The notes under the pieces: model-generated
Told to the model about the DNA's origin: nothing
The model's input: the letters and a program-made list of their open reading frames with translations, nothing else
Databases searched by the model: none
Assembly: GCF_001039355.2 (NCBI RefSeq)
Contig: NW_019775629.1
Coordinates: 1-64,000, forward strand
Direction of reading: 5' to 3'
From: Lingula anatina
Taxonomy: Eukaryota > Brachiopoda > Lingulata > Lingulida > Lingulidae
DNA length: 64,000 nucleotides
Program-made: the position numbers and the translations under genes
Shown here: in pieces, positions 49,900 to 63,400 of the stretch
Layout: each line of letters begins with the position of its first letter
Numbering within the stretch: position 1 is the stretch's first letter

Positions 49900-51986
49900 T
49901 TAAACCCTCTCTCTCTTCAGAAACCTCTTTCCCAGAGTTAGGATTGCGCTTATGATACTTGCTTTCCCGATACAGAGCAACACATCATACTGTCTGTCAC
50001 CAACACGTGACAACAAAAATGTGTTGATTTCATCTTTTTTACTCCTTCCGTCCTGCATTGCATTAACTAGCTGTGCCGAGCCGCCTTCTTCCTCTGTCAG
50101 AGCATTTTCCAACACGAAAGATTGGACATTAAGTCTTGTAGATGGGCCTACACCCAGGTCTGGTTTGTGCTTCAGGATCACGTGCTTGGCAACAAGCACC
50201 TGCTCTGAACTTGGCGTCAAATCAGGTTTCCTGTAGTTCGGGTATGGGTTGTCCAGATAGTCGTTAGCTAGGCGGAGACCACTAGCAGAGCGACCATAGT
50301 CTGTCAGTTGAAATGTTCCAATGCGGTAGTTGAGAAAAAGTAGGAATAGGTTAAGCACTGAGAATTTCTGGAGACCTTTGCGTTTCATCTTGTTTACTAC
50401 CATCACCAGACCGACGTGGAAAATTGGAACATCGTACCCTACCAGACCGTCAGCCTTCAAAATTGCCTGAAAATAGGAAAGTGATATAAATTTGCACCTT
50501 TGTCTAAAACAACATTGCATAAAAATCTGACAGCATATATCTAGACATATTGGTGACTATCTTAAGGAATCTGGTAGGGCCTATGTAGTTTACAACATCT
50601 CATAAAAGTCGTGTTGAACATAAAATGATGTTCCATCAAACGACCTATTCATTCAAAGTCTTTGAACTTCCACTGTGTGCCATTTGACTAAAGTGCTCAC
50701 ACTTGATATGATAGCTTACACTGGTTCCTACGCAACCGAGACTGGGACATCAGTAAATATTAATGGTTTGAAATGAAATTTGTGGGTTAAAAAAACTAAA
50801 ACACTATCGTAAGAATATGTCGAAGAAGAATAACCCCTTCCACTCCCACTGTTCTCTATCTGTCAGGTGAACCAACGACACTTTTGTTGCAACCCATGGC
50901 TTTAATTGGTGGTTTGCATCAAACTCTACGTAGCCCGCTTTATTCTTTAGAGGTGCGTAAGGGAAGGAGTAACGAAAAGAGAGTGATTTTGCGGCTGTAG
51001 CCAACGGACGTTACAAGTGAAATGATTTATGGGGTCACCGTGCAATGATGGCGTGCATATATGCTGACTTGCGTGTGTTAGTGCGGGTCTACTTTAGTGG
51101 ATCAGTGTACATATGTGTATTTGTGCACGTGATCATGAGTGTGTGTGCGTGTTTGTGCACATGTGCTTGCGTGACATCGCGAAGAGATTGGCTTTTGGCA
51201 AAAGGTAGCAGATGAATAACATTGTGAGCGCTCGTTCACTCAAAGGTCACAGTGTTTACAAATATAACCAATTCGAAACTTACAAAAGGTTATATTTTTT
51301 CGAAAATAGCCACTAGGGTCCTTTTGGAATTCATATGGAAAATTTGGCCCAAAATCCTAGTGGGTTTTAAAGGATGTCCTATATTGTCCTGTAGGATCGT
51401 ACGGGACATAGGCCCAAACCCCCATAGGTCTTATAGGATCTTATAGGAATTTGGCCCAAAATCCTAAAGGGTTTTACAGGATGTCCTATATTGTCCTATA
51501 GGATCGTACCGGACATAGGCCCAAACCCCCATAGGTCCTTTAGGATCTTATAGGAATTTGGCCCAAAATCTTGTAGGATTCGATAAGATAGCCGATAAAA
51601 ATTCCCATAAGAATCGTATAAAATCCGCAGGGAGTCCAATAGAGTCCTGTACGTAGGATTTCCATATGAAAAAAAATTAGTGTACTCACATTAAACATGA
51701 CTGGTTTGTGGTGGTGATAGATAATCATAACAATCCTCTTCCCCAAGGCCTCCATATCTCCGTGTAACATGGGGTGTGTGGGGACTGAACCCACTGACTC
51801 TACACACACACGCCTCATGTCATCCACGATTCTTTGACATGTCACAGTGTCACGGGGTTCCACCCAGCGTCTCATCCTGAGTCCCCTGAATAAAGGAAGC
51901 GAGGTCCCGTTGGTTGTAGCCCTCAGGAAAAACAGTATAGTGATGATAAGTATGATACAAGCACCTGCTATTACTGCAATCCACAT
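49900..51986 (-). CDS. GNAT-like family member, third type, complete, 287 aa
   Basis: Exon 1 is 51986-51690 and exon 2 is 50466-49900 (TAA stop), phase 0, uninterrupted by N. The layout matches the other members: N-terminal membrane helix, VEPRDTVTCQ, HHHKPVMFN, a GLVMVV segment and KRKGLQK. It differs in the middle (IGTFQLTDYGRSASG instead of the TTFDLTDAGRSASG of the others) and in the tail. It is the most divergent copy in exon 2, except for about 130 bp around 50165-50298 that are nearly identical to the other types, a pattern suggesting gene conversion. Its intron contains the 107 bp tandem repeat. The 5' flank to about 52.8 kb is paralogous to 41673-42960. Confidence 0.73.
51346..51570. 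repeat. 107 bp tandem repeat in the intron
   Basis: Units start with ggcccaaaatc at 51346, 51453 and 51560 (the last partial). Each contains short inverted motifs such as cctataggatcgtacgggac and aggatcttatagg. A copy of about one unit lies at 41163-41280. Confidence 0.85.
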
Positions 51987-54896
51987 ATTGTTTCTACAGC
52001 AATACGACTGCGTCTTTGTCCGTCAAATCAAAATAGAGACCTGCCCAATGCTGGACTTAAATCTTATATATACCAAGCAACGGCCAAATAAGTCATAAGA
52101 TAATAGCAAATTTATAGAGAGTGTTTGAGTCACGCGTGCCGTCGCTACATTCAGGTCTAACTATGGAGTCCACGGTCTAATACACATTGGTATGACCATG
52201 TACACATGTACCCGTTATGAATCATGGTCGAAGTAAACAGTCTTCCTCCAAATAAATAAATAAACGATACGCTAAACAGGTCCGTAGCCCAGGGGGGGGG
52301 GGGGGGGGGGGTCGAAAGAACTGCCCTTTTATGCGTAAAATTTATCTAGGTGCACAAAGGTTTCATTGTAAAAAGTCCGCTTTCTCATGAAAAGAACCCC
52401 CTTTTGAATTTGCTGGCTACGGGCCTGCTAAATGATAAAACAAACAAATGACACTAAAACTCACTTTTAAAGAATCTTTTTTTATCATATTTTTGACAAG
52501 ATGTCATCGTCTTGGCCTTGATGTATTTCCTGGATATTCAGATATGCACGAACTATTCACCTTTTCCTCACACAGTACCGTGAAAACGGGCGTATACCAT
52601 TCAAAATATACGATTGTAAATAAGATGATAATTATATTTATACATATATCATCAATCCACACGCTTATAAACTACAAAAGAGCTAGCATAGGTGAAGTGA
52701 CAAAGTGTGAGGACGCGAAGCTTAAGTTGCTCGTGGTGATCTACGGAATGTGAAGACAAGGGGTGCAGTAGCCTATCATGTTAATTTTATTTATCTATTG
52801 ACAAAAGAGAAAAATTATCAAAAACATTGATTTAAGTTAACGCAACGCATCCCAATGTACCGTTTAGAAAATGGATGTGGCAGGGGTGATTTTCCAGGCA
52901 GCTTTTTAGAGGAACGGTGCGGTTGAATAACAGCGCATCTGAATAGAAGCAGGCAGTCTCGTTAAGAGTTCGACGCTCACTCCTTGTAGCAAAGGACACG
53001 CCCTTACCCTCACAGCTTTCTACAGGAATACTGCACATTTCCTTTAACGCAGATGTAGCATATTAGCTGAGACATACTTAGGAATGTAATATGACCGTGG
53101 CGTTATGTGCTTTATTTGGTTTTAGGGGCGTTTTTCGGCGAAATGCGATAAATTTTTTCTCAAATAATACACTGCCACCTTGTCGCGACACCTTGATCGT
53201 CTCCTGCTGATGCTCGAGGTGTTCTGGCATGTGTTGCTAGGGTGACAGTGTATTATCTCACACTTAACCAGTGAATCCAGAGCCAAAGTAAAATATATCG
53301 TGTCTCCCAAGGTGACAGTCATTTAATGTTCGGTAGCACAGGTGGTCACGTATATTCAATCATTCAGCAGAGGTTATAAGAGTACTTTGAACAGTTGCTT
53401 TATAATTGGATGAGTGACTGAAAGTGGAAATATAATTCTAAAATTAAAAAAATTTTTTTTTCATAAATGTTTTCTCACAAAAGCTGTGTTAGAAATTGGC
53501 GGAGTAAGACATGTGCTTGTACATGTTGACAGAACGGGACTTCAGTCATGGGGTAATTCCCCCGCGTGGAGGGTACACGTCGACCGCTTTACAGTATGAA
53601 TACAAGCACAACAATAGAGGTAAACAAAACCCTTGTGACCCTTTAGTACGGGGAATACGCTGCTGCAACCGCCATCACAATGACGCAGGTTTTCTAACTA
53701 TTGGCCCCCATCAACTTCATTCGTCGTGGGAATCAATTTGATATCACATTCAGTATTGAAAAGGATATCTACGAACGCAGGAGAACTGAGGTAAAAGGAC
53801 AGGTAGATGTTTGCGATTGAATAGTGAGTCGTGAGTGAGATGTGAAAAATAATCCTTCTAACGGTCGCGGATCACATACTCTGTCACATGCGGCCCACGC
53901 TTATGTACACTTCACCATACACTATCTCATCAGTGAAGAGACGACTTATACTTGTGATGATGTATATGAGTAGTTTTGAAATATATACATTATAATCATC
54001 ATGCCACGCATGATTAGATGCGATAATTTGATGAAATGAACGTGATCCTCCAGGTGTAGGGCGAGGGTTAGGTAACAGGTGGGGATTGTTATTGTTGTGT
54101 CGGTTCAAATCTCAACGGCTGTCAACGAGTAAAACAAGATACAAGGTAAGAAACAGAGTCACCGTGTGAAAAAGAAAGTATTTAAGTCTGTGAATAGTAA
54201 CATTGAATGTGAAGGGAAAGTGTCTCGTATACCTTCCATATGTTATTACAGAATTAAAAATATTATTTCATAAAAGTCGTCTCGATAATCAGCTGTTAGG
54301 GAGTAGCCTCCTTCACGAGCTCGGGTACCTCGACTGGGTATAGAACTGTCATGCTGGGGTAGAGGACGGTCAAACATGCAGTGAAACTTTGACTTAAGGC
54401 ATACTTAGTACATGGGTGGATATACCTGTAGAACGAAGATATTAATAAATTTTAGAAACTTAACCGGCAGTTGCCTTTAATGCTAACCACGTGTACTATA
54501 TTCGAGTATAACGTGTTATTAGAGGTGGCTCGAACCAGTGCATGTATGGGTGCGCTGTACACCCTCCCTTCGAGCTTGTATAGACGGTGCGCGACAACTG
54601 AGTGATAGGTGTCGTCACTGAACGTGAAAGTCTGTACCTTAATGTTAGATCTGTTCTGGCACAGGTTCAAGCCGTGACTCAACTCTGTGTTCAGTGGTTG
54701 GGTGGAGTGTACCGGTGACAATAGTTTGGTACAGCACTGTAAGAACACTATGTAAACAACGGACCTTTAGAATGGTACATAATGTTATGAGTCAAAGTTC
54801 AAACGACAAGGCGTTTTGTTTAATAGGGTCAATTTATAAAACAAAGGCTGAAAGGCCAGGGCAGTGTGTGCATGCGTGTGTGTGTGTGTGTGTGTA

Positions 54897-54936
<40 letters not shown>

Positions 54937-55257
54937 ATTATATATGTAAGTGATCAATGTCGACCGGTTGATTTCTCGAAGGAGCGGTTAATTAATACTT
55001 CTTATTACTATCTCGTTTTTGTTATTTCGTCAAAAGTGCCCTTGTCATCTCCTTTACTAACTGAAATATTTTTCACTTTATGAACGCTTTAAGGCGCATT
55101 CTCTCTCTCTCTCTCGCCACTCTCTCTCTCACGCTAACGATCTCACGCACAAAGATATTTGTCTATACAAACACATATATATACACATACCTATACACAC
55201 AAATATCTGTATATTAACTCACACATTCACAAGTGTCATTCTCCTATATTGCAGACT
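51987..55257. other. Intergenic between GNAT-like family and collagen-like gene
   Basis: The first 800 bp are a diverged copy of the family upstream region. A G homopolymer lies at 52292-52311, a (GT)n(GA)n composite near 54878-54934 and CT runs near 55100-55130. The first coding exon of the collagen-like gene follows an acceptor (tattgcag, ending 55254), so a non-coding exon should lie here; acaag/gtaagaaac near 54146 is one candidate donor. No other gene is recognised. Confidence 0.5.
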
Positions 55258-56188
55258 ATGAGGGTGTTTTGGCTAGGGGTGCTGGTCGTGGCTGCTGTGG
55301 TCATAGATTTCACACACAGCGAGGCTCGCTCAGCATCACACACAGACACTAGATACAATGACTTAGGTGAGTCTTTATAACTCCCACGGGTACCGAAAAC
55401 GTACATGTAATATAATTACTTTTGAAAGTTATGCACGTGCTGCTTAACTTGTTTACGAAATGTTTTAACAATTTAAAAATTACAATTCTGCTAACCATAG
55501 ATCTCAACATCTCTTCATTTGCCACTTTGTGTTAAATTTGATTGTGTCGCTGACATGACAAATTTTCGTGACACTGTCAGAACACATTTCGCTCCACAGT
55601 GGTAAAAATGCCAAATGCGTTCGCACAGCATAGGGTTTAACACGTTTTTATATCCACGAAAACTTAATCGGCTCTGTTTTATTTTACGTTAGTGTAACAC
55701 ATTGTTTAACATCATATTTTTCCAGATGATCTGCCAAGGATTCGAGTGCGAAGGCAAGGCGACACAGGTGAACATTTCACTTTATCTTTACATCTATGTA
55801 TGGTGACCTAACAGTTAAAATAATATAATTTATCTTTTAATTATGTCATGTTTCCTTGTATATCATATTATTTTGTCTTTACAACCGATAACAAAATAAG
55901 CATGGAGAGTTAAAATATTATAAAATGAATGAAAAGTGAATTTCAGAAATGCGAAATACATTTTAGGGAGCGATAATGCATAAAAAGTAAGGAAAATCGT
56001 TCCTCCCCTCAAAACAGGGGATACTATATGTCCCTTGCCACATGCCATTTATACACTGCGAATTTAGTTTGATGTATTCTCATTTTTGGCTATTAAATGT
56101 GTAAGTGGCTTATATTTTATGTGTACTTGTGATCTTCTTTTTGTCCTTAAATAAAAAGAAAAAGATGGTGATCGTATATATAAATGTT

Positions 56189-56226
<38 letters not shown>

Positions 56227-57496
56227 CATGTTTAGTATATATAACTGAATACNGTTGGAGAAAGTAAAATCAAGATGGCGGCTCCTCGCTACGGTAGGGA
56301 CCTGCGAAGGGATACTGTTATTGAAATGATTGAAAATCCGGACTTTGAAGAGAAGTTTTCGTGTGACAGTAACATAGAAAGTAGCGTTGATATTAATTTA
56401 TTTATGATATAAAGGACGATAGAAATATATATGAGCGAGAAATCGACGATTTTCTAGACCTAGCTGGTGAAAGTAAAATCAAAATGGCGACTTCTCACTA
56501 CGGAAGGGGCCTGCGAATGAATATTGTTATTGAAATGATTGAAAACTACGACACTGATAAGGTGTTTTCGAGTGACAGTGATATAGACAGTGGGGATGAT
56601 ATTCCTTTATTCATTATATAAGTTTTAAAGATGTTTTTGTCATAGATGGTGAAAAAATTTGACTTCTATTCAGCACTGGCCACGATGTTCAGGTGAGCTG
56701 AAAAGCTGGTATACCTGATAGCAAAACGATCATAACTTGAAAATTGATAGAGATAAATTGCTGAAATTTCGTGGATTGAAAATTACTATAATTGACATCA
56801 TCCCTGTGAATTTTCAGGCAAATGTATGTAGAAATAAAAAATTGATGTGCATAAGATAAATCAACTTTGTTTTATTTTACCCATTACCAAATGAAAATGT
56901 AGTTTTTAACCGGCTATAACTTTTGATACTGCATGTAAAATTTAAATGTAATTCTATTTTCATTTAGCCCGAAATATTGGCTTTTTAAAAATGTATACTT
57001 TGTATGGGTAATAAAGTCAAACAAATAAATTATGACCAATTTACTGAGGTGACCCGGCTTTTCAAGGCAAGCTCACAGAATTAATTGGGCACAGCAGAGC
57101 TTTATGGGTCAGCATTAACTGGATCCTATGGGGTTAATTATGTCATGTTTCCTTGTATGTCATATTATTTTGTCTTTACAACCGATAACAAAATAAGCAT
57201 GGAGAGCTAAAATATTATAAAATGAATGAAAAGTGAATCTCAGAAATGCGAAATACATTTTAGGGAGCGATAATGCATAAAAAGTAAGGAAAATCGTTCC
57301 TCCCCTCAAAACAGGGATACTATAGAAATAAATTTATGTCCCTTGCCACATGCCATTTATACACTGCGAATTTAGTTTGATGTATTCTCATTTTTGGCTA
57401 TTAAATGTGTAAGTGGCTTATATTTTATGTGTACTTGTGATCTTCTTTTTGTCCTTAAATAAAAAGAAAAAGATGGTGATCGTATATATAAATGTT

Positions 57497-57570
<74 letters not shown>

Positions 57571-60348
57571 TNATATATATATATATATATATACACCATG
57601 TTTAGTATATATAACTGAATACATATTTATATTTTCCTAATCACCCCATTAGGCCCAACAGGCGCTACAGGTCCTCAAGGACCCCCAGGCTCAGCAGGTG
57701 CGCGAGGTCCTGTTGGTCCTTTTGGACCTACGGGTCCAACCGGCCCCCAGGGTAACCCGGGCCCTCTGGGTCCTTTCGGTCCGACAGGCCCCGTGGGCCC
57801 CATAGGACCTACAGGGGTTCAGGGTCCTAAGGGTGACACTGGCCAACGAGGACCACAAGGCCCATTTGGCCCCACTGGGGCTGCAGGGCAGACAGGTGCC
57901 ACGGGGGCCATTGGGCCGACTGGAGACAAAGGCAACAAGGGCGCAAAGGGGAGTAAAGGGGCCATAGGCGCTGCTGGATTGACAGGACCAACAGGTCAAC
58001 GGGGCCCAGTCGGGAATGTAGGTCCTATCGGGAGCCAGGGAACCACCGGTCCCAAAGGACAGAAAGGTGAGGTAGGGGCACAGGGCATCGCAGGTCCAAA
58101 AGGACAGAAAGGAGAAGCCGGAAACCAAGGATCATCTGGAATCAAGGGACAGAAAGGGAATGTTGGAGCAGTCGGATCAGTAGGGGCAATAGGACCTTTT
58201 GGTCCAACGGGTCCAACGGGTTCAACAGGCCCGGTCGGTGCGACTGGCTCCATAGGATTTGCTGGCCAAACCGGACCAAAGGGACAAAAGGGTGCCGTGG
58301 GCTCTCAAGGCTTCACAGGGCCTGTTGGTGCCACCGGAGCCCAGGGTTTCTCCGGACCAGCGGGCCCTGTGGGTTCAACCGGGCCCACTGGTGCAAAGGG
58401 AGAACGCGGGTTTCAAGGCCCAAGTGGTCCAGTGGGTGCTACAGGGCCGTCTGGATTTAAGGGTGAAAAGGGAACACCAGGAGAAGTAGGGCCTACTGGG
58501 TCCCAGGGGAATAACGGCGTCACTGGACCAAAGGGGGCCGTTGGTGCCACCGGACCTCAAGGCCAAAAGGGAGAATTCGGAGCCACAGGAGCTGTAGGCC
58601 CCGCCGGGCCTGAAGGGCCTAAAGGGCAGAAAGGTGCCCTAGGGCCTGTTGGGCCACAGGGAGCCTTAGGGCCACAAGGTCCGATCGGCGTCGCAGGGCC
58701 CACCGGGGCAACTGGTTCGACGGGACCAGTAGGTCCAGCCGGGTCGACAGGACCAAAGGGAGCCGTCGGGGATTCAGGGCCTCAAGGTGAGTGGACGTAT
58801 CATGAACAGAGCGTTATATTGAATATCACTTTATTGGTATGTGATAGTAAATAGTTATGAATAATGACGGAATTGCTTTTTCACGATGGCAGCCAGCATT
58901 CAGGCAATGTAAAAATACATAGGAAGGAATGCTTAATTCTTCCAATCATAAATGCAATAGCTTTTTATTAAACAGTGACACTTGCTATTATCTGCATCAG
59001 CTAAATCAGAAAATCTGAAAATAATTAAAATACTTTTTAAACAAAACATGGTCCAATTTTTCAGGTGCGGTTGGGGCCACAGGAGCAGTGGGATCAACTG
59101 GACCACAGGGTCCTAAAGGAGAGAAAGGAGCAATAGGTTTACAAGGTCCCTCGGGTCCTCAGGGGAGCGCAGGTCCTCAAGGTATTAAAGGTGTTCAAGG
59201 TTTACAAGGCCTAAATGGACCGACCGGAGCGACGGGTGCCAGTGGAACTAATGGAGAGAAGGGTCAGAAGGGTGACAGAGGATTCCAGGGACTTAACGGG
59301 GTAGTTGGCGCCACCGGAGGCACAGGGGGTGTTGGTCCTGCAGGACCGGAAGGACCTACCGGACCGCTAGGAGCCACAGGACCCACGGGACCCCAGGGAA
59401 CAGCAGGAGTGACCGGACCCCAGGGTGTTCAGGGTATGGTATTTTGTTTTGAAACGTTCCCGGACCGGGTTTACATTCACATTAACCACAAACAGTCTAC
59501 TTCATGTCACTGGCAGCGGTTTACCCGCTTGTTAAGCACGGCATCAAAATACTTAGGTGCCCTGAGCGTGCCAATGAAATACCGTTTGTTGTTAATGTCA
59601 ATAAGATTATGTCTTAATTCATACGGATTCGAGAACGGTCTAGATTAGCATTTGTATCAAATATTTGTTTTCAAGCATTCTTTAGTTTCGGTAAAGTTTA
59701 TATGGACTAGTGGATGAACGTTGTGTTATATTCAGCTACAAAATCAAAAACATAAAACATCTATGAGAAAAAAGTAACACGTTGGTGATTAAAATACAAT
59801 ATTGGATTAGGCCTGAACTTTGGTGGTTATAATATTCCCGACGGCTATCTAACTGAAAATAGCTGCTTTAAGCCAATCAGTGGGAATGATTTCCTTCTTA
59901 CATAGACCGCTTTATGTACGCAGGTGTCATTTACTAAGTGTCTCTTTAAAAACCCGTCTGTCACACTAGAAATTAACACCGCTTTACAGCAATTCCCACA
60001 CACGGCACAGCACTGAAAATGTTCTTTCTTTGATAGATTGGGCAATGTCAGAACCCCTGCACTACCTTTCAAGTATAATAGGGGTTAATTTGGGACATTT
60101 TGACAACAGTATTGTCCCTGTATATCAAGTGTCACATTGTGGCAATTTATTTTCAAGTATACAGGTTTTCGCTTTTGTAGCTTAAGAGTACATTATTTCA
60201 ACACCCATTAAATAAAAAAGAAGGTGCGATTGATACTTACTGAGACAGCAAACATGGACATATAAGATGGTGTCATTTTTATTATATATTAATTGTTACG
60301 CTAGAATATGGAACTAATATATAAGTATGCTGTATTGAATGCAATAGT

Positions 60349-60401
<53 letters not shown>

Positions 60402-63400
60402 GTCCACCCTATTGTAGGTGCGGTGGGTCCCCCTGGGGTCACGGGTCCAGCTGGTCAACAAGGAGATAAGGGTGTTAAGGGTGACCAGGGCCCCCAGGGG
60501 ATTCAAGGTCTGCCCGGGCCCCAGGGATCCATGGGTCCCACAGGGGCCACCGGCCCAGCAGGTCAAGTGGGGGATAGGGGGCCGACAGGTGCTACCGGAC
60601 CCCAGGGTAATCAGGGGCCAAGAGGTGAGACAGGGGTGGCAGGACCAGCAGGAAGTAAAGGAGATCTGGGACCAGTGGGACCAACAGGTAAACTGCTTCA
60701 CTGTTCTGTTTATTTAGTTTTGATTGATTGGTAGAAACCACAGAGACAATAAAGGCACTGGTTTTTGTAATGACAATAATTTTATTCATATTTTTGCATG
60801 CTCCTCACTCTATTTAAATCACGTTGCAACGTCATTCTTGGCGATATTTAGAAGTACATATCAGTATCATTATACACCAAATGTATACATTCTTCAGCTT
60901 TAGTCTAGGAGGAAATTTTTCATACCAGTCACATCAACCGCCTATATCTATTATTTACAAGGCAGTGTTGTTGTGTAACTTACTTATTTCATCCAGGAGC
61001 GACGGGGGCCACGGGTCCAATGGGTGAGACAGGACCTCAGGGACCAAACGGTACCAAAGGGGAAGTAGGTCTCAGAGGTATGCAAGGCTTGCCTGGACTG
61101 ACCGGCCTAACAGGGGACACGGGACAGACAGGTGACGTAGGTAGGTATAGCGTTTAAGGCATTTGGTGTGACTGTAATGTTTACGTGTTGATTTGATTCA
61201 ATGTAACAGTAATTGATTGGATGATATGTACTAGTAGAAGATGCTAAACCGGTCCTATTCAATCAGTCCATCTGCCATTTTGATAATACTTTATATTCTG
61301 TTAAAATCTTACCAGGTTGGAATATTTTTTTACTGTTTTGACACAGCTTGAGATATAATCTCATCAAACTGTATCAGGGTCATTTTGCAACTGCAGCTAT
61401 TTCCCAAATCAAACTGCCAAATCTAACAAGTATAATTTGTAATGTACGTTTCCCAAAAACAGGTCCGAAAGGGCGACAAAGGCTCCAATGGCACCACGGG
61501 AGAGACAGGTGCCCCTGGCCCACAGGGAGAGGTCGGTGCTAACGGCACGGTGGGTGCCACCGGTGCTGTCGGCCCTACAGGTCCCTCGGGCCAGAAAGGG
61601 GAGCCTGGAGCCAAGGGAAGTAACGGCGCCACGGGCGTCCAAGGAAGCAAAGGAGAACGGGGCAGCGCCGGGGTGGTGGGTCCGGGTGGACCTACAGGCT
61701 CGACTGGACCGACAGGTCCTATTGGTCCTCTTGGTCCCACCGGCGCCACGGGTCCTGTAGGTCTTAATGGAAGCCGAGGTGATGTGGGACCAATAGGACC
61801 TACTGGACCAACGGGACAAAAGGGTGAATTGGGACCACAAGGTAAAGCTGAACTGAGAACAATCTGTGGTAGATTTATGTAATGTATACATGTACTCGTC
61901 TTTCTTTAAATTGACAATTGATCGTGGATAGTACGAGTGAATTTAACAACATTGTGTATTGTAAGATAATTAATAACACACAGCCATATTCCTTGAATTA
62001 TGATGAAATATGTATAAATATATGTGCTTAGTGACTTCTACCTTTTCTCCTAAGACGTGGACGAGTGTGCTACCAACAATGGCGGCTGCCCCGGGCTGTG
62101 TATCAACACTGCAGGCTCATACTTCTGCTACTGTGATGTGGGTTACCAACTGTCCACTAGAGACGTCCGGGTGTATCCCTCGCGCGTCCCCATCACCCAG
62201 TGTCCTGCAGATGTACAGGCAGGGAGGAAGAAACGCCAAGCAGGTTAGTGGATTGTTAACTGATTTGAATAGCTCCACACTGTTCCATTTAACTAACGTT
62301 TTTGACCTTTTGATCTTTTAAAGCGTTTATGGCAAACAGCTTTCATATTAACACAGCAGTTAAAATATTCACAGCAGTGTAATTCAGGTATTTATGTATA
62401 AGCATGGATTAAAACTCCACATCATCCATTTGCACTGTAAAGTTTTGCATTTGCAAACAAACGTCCCTACCAACTTTTCAGCACACACACAGATGTATTC
62501 TGCTACATATACCAGCTGATGGAGAATTGACACAAACACACACACTTAGTGCAATACAACTGTTTCTTTTTTGTTTCCAGCCACACAAATATCCTCAAGC
62601 GGAAGGGAATTTGTCATCATGAACCTGGAGAACCGAGTGGGTGACGAGAACCAAAACCGTCGTCTTTACCTATACATCCTCTCCGCGTCCTCCACCAGTG
62701 TTGCTGTCACCATACGCTGGTATAACACTGCTGGCGCCCTGCAGGAGGTCACGCGGACCATCAACGCCGGTGACGCCCATCAGGAGCTACTGGATAGTAA
62801 CCTCGAGACCCAGGGGAGCACCTTGGCCACGAAAGCTGTCCGGTTGTCTGCCAATGGCGATATTATTGTTTGGTCGTACAACAAAAACGCCCACTCCGTG
62901 GACGGATACCTAGCTTTACCCATTGAAGCTCTGGGGACGAACTACTACACGGTGTCCTACTCCCCGCCAAAGTTCCAGACAGAGTTTGGCGTGGCGGCAG
63001 TGGAGGACGGCACCACGGTAACGATCACGTTGCCTGCCACGGCATCTGGCGCCAATGCGGTCTCGGTGACCTACAACGGCTTCACGTACTCCAGTGGGTC
63101 CCAGATCGTCGTGACCCTGAACCAGTACCAGGCTCTCCAGCTCCAGTCCACTTCCGGCTCCTTCTCAGACCTCACAGGAACGCGCGTCCAAGCCAACAAG
63201 AACATCGCTGTGTTCAGTGGCAACGTGAGGACCAACGTGCAAGGTCTGGTTTCCGCCACACCTCAGAGAGACCACTGTGTGGAGCAGATACCCCCAGTGA
63301 CCCTCTGGGGCAGGGATTTCGCCACGGTGCCCATACCACAGAGAACGACCGGGGACCTGTTTAGGGTCGTAGCGTCCGAGGCCAATACCCAGTTCACGCG

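Noticed and set aside
52832-53038. 68-codon Cys-containing frame as a small secreted protein
   Set aside because: No signal peptide, no recognisable cysteine pattern, and no splice or duplicate support.
57691-58128. 145-codon minus-strand frame and other antisense frames over the collagen exons
   Set aside because: Shadow frames created by the repetitive GGN codons of the Gly-X-Y repeats on the plus strand.
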